Shown piece after piece: positions 57,909 through 64,000 of a DNA stretch of 64,000 bases. The stretch covers positions 4,710,501 to 4,774,500 of the forward strand of contig NZ_CP073766.1 in assembly GCF_018255755.1 (NCBI RefSeq), in the 5' to 3' direction. This DNA is from Chitinophaga sp. HK235. Its GTDB lineage: Bacteria > Bacteroidota > Bacteroidia > Chitinophagales > Chitinophagaceae. The position numbers and the translations under genes are program-made. Under the pieces are notes generated by a model. It saw only the letters and a program-made list of their open reading frames with translations, searched no databases and was not told the DNA's origin. How positions within the stretch are numbered: the stretch's first letter is position 1; every line of letters begins with the position of its first letter.

Positions 57909-59810
57909 TTATCCATTCAGTTCACTGAGTTCCAGCCAGCGCATGCCTTTTTCATCCAGCAGCTGAATTACCTCCCCGATACGATGTGTAAGCGGTTCCA
58001 TTTCTTCATAAGGCAGTGTCCCACTGGATAATTTTGCTTCAATAGCGTTCTTTTCTTCTTCCAGTGCCTCCATTTCCTTTTCCAGTGTTTCAAACTCCCG
58101 CTTTTCCTTGAAGGTCATTTTTCTGGTAGCATTGTCAGCAGTGGCTGTTGCAGTTGCGATGGGAGCAGCCACTGGTTTAACTTCTTTTTTCTCTTCCGCC
58201 TTGCGTTTATCCTCTTCCTTCTGCCATTCGCGGAACTGGGTATAGTTACCAGGATAATCCCTTACAACGCCATTACCTTCAAACACAAACAGATGGTCCA
58301 CCAGTTTGTCCATAAAATAACGGTCGTGGCTCACAATGATCACACAGCCCTGGTACTCCTGCAGGAAGTTTTCCAGAATACTGAGAGTCGGCAGGTCCAG
58401 GTCATTGGTCGGTTCGTCCAGTACCAGGAAGTTGGGGTTGCGGAACAGGATAGACAACAGATGTAGCCTTCTCTTTTCCCCACCACTTAATTTGGAGATA
58501 TAGGTATATTGTTTATCACCCGGGAACAGGAACAATTCGAGGAACTGAGCAGCACTCACCTTGGTACCATCCGCCAGCGGGAAGTTTTCGGCAATATTTT
58601 TTACAAATTCGATCACCCGCATATCTTCTTTTACCGGCAGGCCAGACTGGGAATAGTTGCCAAATACGATCGTCTCTCCCACATTGATTTTACCGGAATC
58701 AGGTTGTTCCGATCCCAGCAGCATGTTCAGGAAGGTAGACTTACCCACCCCGTTTTTACCAACGATACCTACACGCTCTCCCTTTTTGAAGGTATAGTCG
58801 AAGCCTTTGAGAATCACATGATCTCCGTAAGCTTTATATACTTTTTTGAGTTCCAGTATTTTACCACCCAAACGGGTCATTTTTACATTGAGCTCCAGCT
58901 GTTGGTCTGCTACCCTGGTGGTAGCTTTTTCCTTTACTTCATAAAAAGCGTCCTGCCGGGATTTGGACTTGGTAGTACGGGCTTTAGGCTGCTTACGCAT
59001 CCATTCCAGCTCTTTGCGGTAGGTATTACGGGCTTTTTCCACGCTGGCCTTGTCCATCTCTTCACGGGTGGCTTTCCGCTCCAGATAGCTCTCGTAATCG
59101 CCCTTGTAGATAAAGAGTTGTTCCTGGTCCAGCTCCATGATTTCATTACACACACTGTCGAGGAAGTAGCGGTCGTGGGTAACGAGCAGGAGGGTTACCT
59201 TTTCCTGATCGAGATAGTTTTCCAGCCACTCGATCATGCTAACATCGAGATGGTTGGTGGGTTCGTCCATGATGAGCAGTACATGCTTATGTTCGAAGCC
59301 AATGTCTATCAACACTTTAGCCAGTGCAACCCTTTTTTGCTGGCCACCGGAGAGGGAACCGATAGGCTGGTCCAGATTGTGGATATTGAGTTTACCCAGT
59401 ATCTGTTTTACTTTGGAATCGAAGTGCCAGGCGTTGAGCTCGTCCATACGGGCGAAGGCGGCCGTGAGTTTGTCTACATCCGGTTCATGCCCTTCTTCTG
59501 TAAGGAGTTCATATTCCTTGATAGCGTTCAGGATAGGGTTATCGTAATTGAATATATTTTCGATAACGGATTTGGACAGGTCAAAATCGGACTGCTGCTC
59601 CAGCATTACTACGGTAACATCCTTGTGTATCCATACTTTTCCTTCATCAGGCGCTTCTTTTCCCAGGATAATCTTCAGGAGCGTGGATTTACCTGTCCCA
59701 TTGAGCGCTACCAGCGCTATTTTATCGCCTTCTTCTATATGAAAGGAAATATTCCGGAATAATGGCTTGATACCATACGATTTGGTGAGCCCTTCTACTG
59801 TTACGTAATG
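57909..59810 (-). CDS. ABC-F family ATPase (Uup-like)
   Basis: About 633 aa from the ATG at 59810 (MHYVTVEGLTKSYG). Two ATPase domains: Walker A GTGKSTLLK, signature LSGGQQKRVALAKVL, Walker B LLIMDEPTNHLDV; then GVGKSTFLN, LSGGEKRRLHLLSIL, FLVLDEPTNDLDL. The domain linker (about 240-310) holds the ARTTKSKSRQDAF segment. A C-terminal coiled coil (about 560-630) is typical of Uup. It acts on ribosomes or DNA replication intermediates, not transport. No neighbouring target gene. Confidence 0.92.
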   Translation of the reverse strand, partial: HYVTVEGLTKSYGIKPLFRNISFHIEEGDKIALVALNGTGKSTLLKIILGKEAPDEGKVWIHKDVTVVMLEQQSDFDLSKSVIENIFNYDNPILNAIKEYELLTEEGHEPDVDKLTAAFARMDELNAWHFDSKVKQILGKLNIHNLDQPIGSLSGGQQKRVALAKVLIDIGFEHKHVLLIMDEPTNHLDVSMIEWLENYLDQEKVTLLLVTHDRYFLDSVCNEIMELDQEQLFIYKGDYESYLERKATREEMDKASVEKARNTYRKELEWMRKQPKARTTKSKSRQDAFYEVKEKATTRVADQQLELNVKMTRLGGKILELKKVYKAYGDHVILKGFDYTFKKGERVGIVGKNGVGKSTFLNMLLGSEQPDSGKINVGETIVFGNYSQSGLPVKEDMRVIEFVKNIAENFPLADGTKVSAAQFLELFLFPGDKQYTYISKLSGGEKRRLHLLSILFRNPNFLVLDEPTNDLDLPTLSILENFLQEYQGCVIIVSHDRYFMDKLVDHLFVFEGNGVVRDYPGNYTQFREWQKEEDKRKAEEKKEVKPVAAPIATATATADNATRKMTFKEKREFETLEKEMEALEEEKNAIEAKLSSGTLPYEEMEPLTHRIGEVIQLLDEKGMRWLELSELNG

Positions 59811-60004
59811 CATAAGTGCGAAGTTATACATATTCAGGAAAACTCTTCCGGGTCCGGAAATATGTATTTGATATTATGATTTTTTTCGTATATTCAGTAT
59901 AGGAATGGATGGCTGGACAGATATCCTACACCTAATGATACATCTTTTTGTTGTTCGTTCTTTTTCGGCCTTTGTCCATTATCCTTGCCCCTCTTTTGCG
60001 TTAA

Positions 60005-60041
60005 AATAAAAAAAGCCCTTGCGCGTATAGCGGAAGGGCTT
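60005..60041 (-). terminator. Terminator of the Wzi-like gene
   Basis: AAGCCCTT...AAGGGCTT hairpin with a run of T on the minus strand, just after the stop at 60067. Confidence 0.8.
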
Positions 60042-60066
60042 GTGTGTTTTTAGACTCAACAAATAT

Positions 60067-61644
60067 CTAAAAATCGTAATACAATTGTCTGAAGGAGCTA
60101 CGGAGGCCGAAATTAAATATCAGCTCTTTATTATCGCACAATTTATTATTTTCTCTTCGTGCTGTTACAGATAATTCCAGTCTTAGATTGATTTTAGGAT
60201 TCAGGAGAAAAGCAACGGTCCCCTGCACATAGGTAAGGGTTGTTTTGAGTCCCTGACCGATATGGTTACCATACTCAACATTTCTGGTCTCATAAGACTT
60301 AAAAATGTCCTTGCCATAGTTGATACCGGAAGAATCAAGGCCATATTTTGCGAACATTACTTCACCTTTAAAGAACCACCTTTTATATTGATAATCTGCC
60401 AAATTTACCCACTCTACGAAATTAGCTCCTAAAGGATGGGCTAATGGCTGGTTATAATGCCCATAATTGTTCAGCGTAGTTCTTTGTGAATAGGTATATG
60501 GTCTGGCAGCATTTACCTCTGTCAATATGTTCAGATGAGGGACCTGAAAAATGTTATTGGAGCGGAATCCTATTTGTCCACCGAATTTATTCGCCCACCA
60601 GCCTTTTCCCTTGGTCATTTCACTGAACTTAAACTCGTCCAGGATAAATTGGCCATAAGCAGTGGAGTTCGATGAAATAGCATATTTCAGGTTCAATCCC
60701 ATCACTGCATTGTCCGGAGATCCTACAGAGAATTCGACAGGACGCAGGAAAACAATAGGATTTGCATAACTCATGTCAAATCCTCTTTTCCCGGTAGAAT
60801 CGCTATCTGCCCAAATTACTGATTCAAACAGGCCAATTGACAGTTTTTTTGACACATTCCAGTCCAGATAATTAAATACGCCCCATTTTTTTCTATAGCC
60901 GACATCATAAGAAGCGCGCGGATAACGCATATCAATAAACTGGGCCCACATTGTTGTATACTGCACACGTCCTACGGTGGCAATTACTTTCAGAAAAGGA
61001 TAATTAAAAGAGTTATCAGATAATAACATGGATCTATAGCCATCTCCGATAAAGTTTTTATCATATCCCAGTTGAAAATCAAGAAATTTCCCTGCTTTAT
61101 AATCGAGCAAAGCAGAAGCAATGGCAAAATCAAAGCCTTTGCCATTGCCATAATCTTTCCATTCACCCTGCCCTGGCACTACTCTTCCATCTCTTCCAAA
61201 ATTCTGAATATACTCGGGAAACTTTGCCTGGTTTTCATAAAACTCTGCCCTGAAATGAAAATTTTTACCCAGGCGTCCTCCCGCTATCGCACCACGGGAA
61301 TTCAACCATGTTGTGCCATTATCAGAAGATCTGCCAATTGTGAAGTCGGGCAGAAAACTTGCGTAAAACGAATAATCTTCGTTTTGGTATTCCAAAAGAT
61401 GTTCACGAAAAAGCTTTCTATATAACCAGCTTTTTTTAACACTTGTGTCTCCCTGAGGCAAGTCAAACGTCGGTTGTACCATATAATCTCTTAGAGATGA
61501 ATGGTAACTTAATGTATCTGATGTTGACTTATAAAACCCAAGTGAGAATTGTCTTCCGGCATTCTGTCCATAACATACGACAGACAAGGTTAACATACAT
61601 AAAATTCCAAAGAAGGAGGTAGCGTATAATCGTAACATAATCAT
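60067..61644 (-). CDS. Wzi-like capsule/exopolysaccharide outer membrane protein
   Basis: 525 aa (start 61644 or 61638). A signal peptide (LYATSFFGILCMLTLSVVCYGQ) is followed by a beta-barrel-type protein with Wzi-like features: long amphipathic strands, FLDFQLGYDKNFIGDGYRSMLLSDNSFNYPFLKV near residue 188, and GWWANKFGGQIGFRSNNIF. Wzi proteins help attach capsule at the cell surface; gliding-related members exist in Bacteroidota. Neighbouring acyltransferases and the sugar-nucleotide gene fit polysaccharide export. Confidence 0.75.
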   Translation of the reverse strand: MIMLRLYATSFFGILCMLTLSVVCYGQNAGRQFSLGFYKSTSDTLSYHSSLRDYMVQPTFDLPQGDTSVKKSWLYRKLFREHLLEYQNEDYSFYASFLPDFTIGRSSDNGTTWLNSRGAIAGGRLGKNFHFRAEFYENQAKFPEYIQNFGRDGRVVPGQGEWKDYGNGKGFDFAIASALLDYKAGKFLDFQLGYDKNFIGDGYRSMLLSDNSFNYPFLKVIATVGRVQYTTMWAQFIDMRYPRASYDVGYRKKWGVFNYLDWNVSKKLSIGLFESVIWADSDSTGKRGFDMSYANPIVFLRPVEFSVGSPDNAVMGLNLKYAISSNSTAYGQFILDEFKFSEMTKGKGWWANKFGGQIGFRSNNIFQVPHLNILTEVNAARPYTYSQRTTLNNYGHYNQPLAHPLGANFVEWVNLADYQYKRWFFKGEVMFAKYGLDSSGINYGKDIFKSYETRNVEYGNHIGQGLKTTLTYVQGTVAFLLNPKINLRLELSVTARRENNKLCDNKELIFNFGLRSSFRQLYYDF

Positions 61645-61748
61645 GTTGTATTACTAATAATAAATACAATATTCCCTACTGCTCAGCACCAAAACCATCG
61701 TAAGTCGTCCTAATAATATTGCAGAAAATATCTATAGAAGGAAAGTTA

Positions 61749-62882
61749 CTATTCATTATTAATCAGCTTCAATTTCGATATTTTCTGGTCTTTTACACGT
61801 TTAATAATTTGTTTACCCAAATTCTGGAAGGGTACTTCGACCAGATGATAAAAGAAAGTAGCCAGAATAGCAGATAAAATAACTACACAAAGATATTTGA
61901 ATGCAACACTTTGTATAGCAGTACGCATATCAGTAATCTGTCCTTCATTAAAGACGCCTGATTTGGTTAGCCAATGGATCACTGCAAAATGGACCAGGTA
62001 CATACTATAACTGATCTTCCCGAAATATCTGATCAAAGGATTAACAACTATCCGAAAATCCTGTTTGGCAAGTGAATACCCCAAACCAATAAAGAGTACG
62101 GAAAAGACAACAGGAGCAGAAATCAGTACTGAATCACCAACGGCAAAATTCAGAATAAAAAGAGTCGTAATGGCCAGGATACTCCGTGGAGAAACAGCCC
62201 ATTCATTTCTGGGAGTAGAAATGAGGAAATACATAATTATACCACAAGCAAATACAGGCAACTGAGCCGGCAAATACAGGGTTAAAAAATCTCCCCATAA
62301 CCTCGGATCGGATATAAGGACAAATTTTTTAAAGACTATATGTAGCAGTAGCCTTATAAAACAGGCAATAAGGAAAAAATTAACTGCTTGTCCGAGGTTT
62401 TTAATTCTTTGATACAGGAAAGGAATTAAACAATAAAACGCCATTTCTACTGTGATCGACCATCCACCAGGAACTAAGCTATTAATCCAATATGGGTTTA
62501 TACCATGAACAAAAAAGAAGTTAGAAACAATATTTGCTGTCGAAATACCTGCAGCATCACCTAAAAAGTATCTGGGACCATAACCATCCTGAAATAAATA
62601 GTAAATGATTCCCAGCCAATACATAGGTGCGATTCTAAAAAATCTCCTGATAAAAAAATTCACATAAGAAGTTTCCCCTGTATTCGTTCTATTATTGAGC
62701 GAAAGAAAGAGAGTGAATGCGCTTGCCACAAAGAACAACTGAACCCCTCGTGCCCCGCTACCTAATAAATTCTCAAGTGGTGCCGGGAAATGAAATGCTT
62801 CGATCTGACAATGTACCAAAACGACGCCCAGGATAGCAAGTCCTCTTAATGCATCAACGTATTCAAGTTTTTTCATCAACAT
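61749..62882 (-). CDS. Acyltransferase family 3 membrane protein
   Basis: 377 aa (start 62882 or 62876). About ten TM helices. The active-site region is YVDALRGLAILGVVLVHCQIEAF, with His near residue 26. GARGVQLFFVASAFTLFLSLNNR and FFIRRFFRIAPMYWLGIIYYLF follow. It O-acylates a sugar in surface polysaccharide assembly at the inner membrane. AT-rich like its neighbours. The C-terminus is basic (GKQIIKRVKDQKISKLK). Confidence 0.88.
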   Translation of the reverse strand: MLMKKLEYVDALRGLAILGVVLVHCQIEAFHFPAPLENLLGSGARGVQLFFVASAFTLFLSLNNRTNTGETSYVNFFIRRFFRIAPMYWLGIIYYLFQDGYGPRYFLGDAAGISTANIVSNFFFVHGINPYWINSLVPGGWSITVEMAFYCLIPFLYQRIKNLGQAVNFFLIACFIRLLLHIVFKKFVLISDPRLWGDFLTLYLPAQLPVFACGIIMYFLISTPRNEWAVSPRSILAITTLFILNFAVGDSVLISAPVVFSVLFIGLGYSLAKQDFRIVVNPLIRYFGKISYSMYLVHFAVIHWLTKSGVFNEGQITDMRTAIQSVAFKYLCVVILSAILATFFYHLVEVPFQNLGKQIIKRVKDQKISKLKLINNE

Positions 62883-62995
62883 TTAATTTTCAACAGAGGA
62901 AACAATCAAAAAGGTAAAAATAAAATGTTTATATGGAGGAGTCCCGGTCTTCCGCCATCTATTTAATTAAACACATATATCCTAAGGGTGATCAT

Positions 62996-64000
62996 CTAGA
63001 GATAGTTGGCATGCTCTCCCTTATTGAGCATTTCCGTCACCTTCTTGATCTCCTGTTCCATTGCTTTAGGATAAATCAACAAGACATTGTTATCATCTAC
63101 TATAATAAAATCCTGGAGGCCTCTGATAATAGCTAATTTCTCTTTCTGTAAAGAAATCAGACAGTTACTGGTCTCTTCCAGATACACCCGGTTGGAGGAG
63201 ACGGCATTGTTACCCAATTCCTTTGGCTGATGTTCAAATAAAGAGGTCCATGTTCCCATATCACTCCAACCGAAATCAGCGGGGATCGTGTAGACATTAT
63301 CCGCCTTTTCCATAATCGCATAGTCAATAGAGATTTTAGGAGAAAGGGGATAATGTTTATCAATAAAAGTCTGTTCTTCCGGGGTATTATAATACGTCCA
63401 TCCTTCTTTAAACAAATCAAAAACCCCTTTCTCCATTTTTTCAAAGGCGTTTACTATTGCCTGGGCCTTCCAGATAAAAATACCGGCGTTCCAGACATAG
63501 TCTCCACTTTCCAGGTATTCCTGTGCCTGATTAAAATGGGGTTTTTCCTTAAAACAATTAACCTTGTGTACACCATTCCTCCCTTCCTTATCAAAGTTAA
63601 TATAGCCATATCCGGTATCCGGCCGGGTGGGAGTAATGCCTAATGTGAGCAAAACATCCTCTGTTGCAGCCAGCTCCAGACCCTGTTTTATTTTCTCGAG
63701 GAAAATATCTTCATAGAGAATAAAATGGTCTGATGGAGCAACAACCATGCGGGCATTGGGATCTTTGGCCAGCAGTTTAAAAGCGGCGTATGCAATACAT
63801 GGAGCAGTATTGTTACGTGATGGTTCAGACAGTATATTCTCAGCTTTCAGTGATGGCAATTGTTCCTGCACCAGTGCCTTGTACTGCACATTCGTGATCA
63901 CATGAATATTATCTGCAGGGATGAGCTTTAAAAAGCGCTCATATGTCAATTGCAACAACGATTTACCGACACCCAACATATCGATGAATTGTTTCGGAAA
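62996..64000 (-). CDS. Mannose-1-phosphate guanylyltransferase (5' end outside window)
   Basis: The reading frame continues to the window edge (FPKQFIDMLGVGKSLLQLTYERFL), so the ATG at 63979 is internal and the gene is cut by the window end. Visible motifs: ENILSEPSRNNTAPCIAYAAF, MVVAPSDHFILYEDIF, TGYGYINF, YVWNAGIFIWKA, and IPADFGWSDMGTWTSLFEH. It makes GDP-mannose for polysaccharide synthesis. No C-terminal cupin isomerase domain is present; the protein stops soon after VTEMLNKGEHANYL. It heads the surface-polysaccharide region on the minus strand. Confidence 0.92.
   Translation of the reverse strand, partial: FPKQFIDMLGVGKSLLQLTYERFLKLIPADNIHVITNVQYKALVQEQLPSLKAENILSEPSRNNTAPCIAYAAFKLLAKDPNARMVVAPSDHFILYEDIFLEKIKQGLELAATEDVLLTLGITPTRPDTGYGYINFDKEGRNGVHKVNCFKEKPHFNQAQEYLESGDYVWNAGIFIWKAQAIVNAFEKMEKGVFDLFKEGWTYYNTPEEQTFIDKHYPLSPKISIDYAIMEKADNVYTIPADFGWSDMGTWTSLFEHQPKELGNNAVSSNRVYLEETSNCLISLQKEKLAIIRGLQDFIIVDDNNVLLIYPKAMEQEIKKVTEMLNKGEHANYL

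Noticed and set aside
58509..59762. Plus-strand ORF of 417 aa
   Set aside because: Antisense shadow of the ABC-F ATPase gene; no recognisable domain.

Overview
The window looks like chromosome from a Bacteroidota bacterium, most likely a Chitinophagaceae member close to Chitinophaga. The signs are a SusC/SusD pair, a BtuB/BtuG-type cobalamin uptake set, DUF5690 and DUF983 proteins, few Shine-Dalgarno sequences, and TAnnTTTG-type -7 promoter boxes before several genes. The taxonomic call is inference from gene families; no rRNA is present.

Layout. 1 to about 2.85 kb is the right-hand part of an integrated element (element A). It holds phage-type hypothetical genes, a repressor-like gene, a large hairpin, a small membrane protein and a degenerate receiver protein. 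3.3-42.4 kb is ordinary chromosome: two family 2 glycosyltransferases, a CPA1 antiporter, DoxX, three AraC regulators, a MacA-MacB-TolC-type efflux operon (14.0-18.5 kb), an S9 peptidase, a sterol-desaturase-type hydroxylase, a FadR-type regulator with an Fsr-like MFS pump, a B12 uptake and nucleotide-loop assembly cluster (27.35-34.3 kb), tatA, a DUF5690 transporter, and a SusD/SusC/XRE-cupin locus that shares a putative operator with the DUF5690 gene. MarC and a tRNA-Arg(CCG) end this block.

42.46-51.52 kb is a second integrated element (element B) inserted in the 3' end of the tRNA-Arg gene. A 13-bp exact direct repeat marks its ends, and paired GTTGTCA heptamers lie inside both ends. It has two parts. 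The first is an orphan reverse transcriptase cassette (42.48-44.65 kb) with a 108-bp exact repeat in its untranslated leader; a degenerate copy of the left end bounds it on the right. The second is an integrase/replication element with a filamentous-phage-like replication protein, an AntA-type antirepressor, several HTH proteins and a tyrosine recombinase. Elements A and B carry the same cassette: divergent HTH gene, palindromic operator, large hairpin with compensatory sequence change, small one-TM protein, and a pseudo-receiver lacking the phospho-acceptor Asp. I regard this cassette and the reverse transcriptase module as the most interesting content.

51.6-64.0 kb returns to chromosome: two divergent tail-fibre-like paralogues, two paralogues with a four-Cys N-terminal domain (a third lies at 12.8 kb), and a surface-polysaccharide region with two acyltransferases, a Wzi-like outer membrane protein and a mannose-1-phosphate guanylyltransferase cut by the window end, interrupted by an aldo/keto reductase and an ABC-F ATPase.
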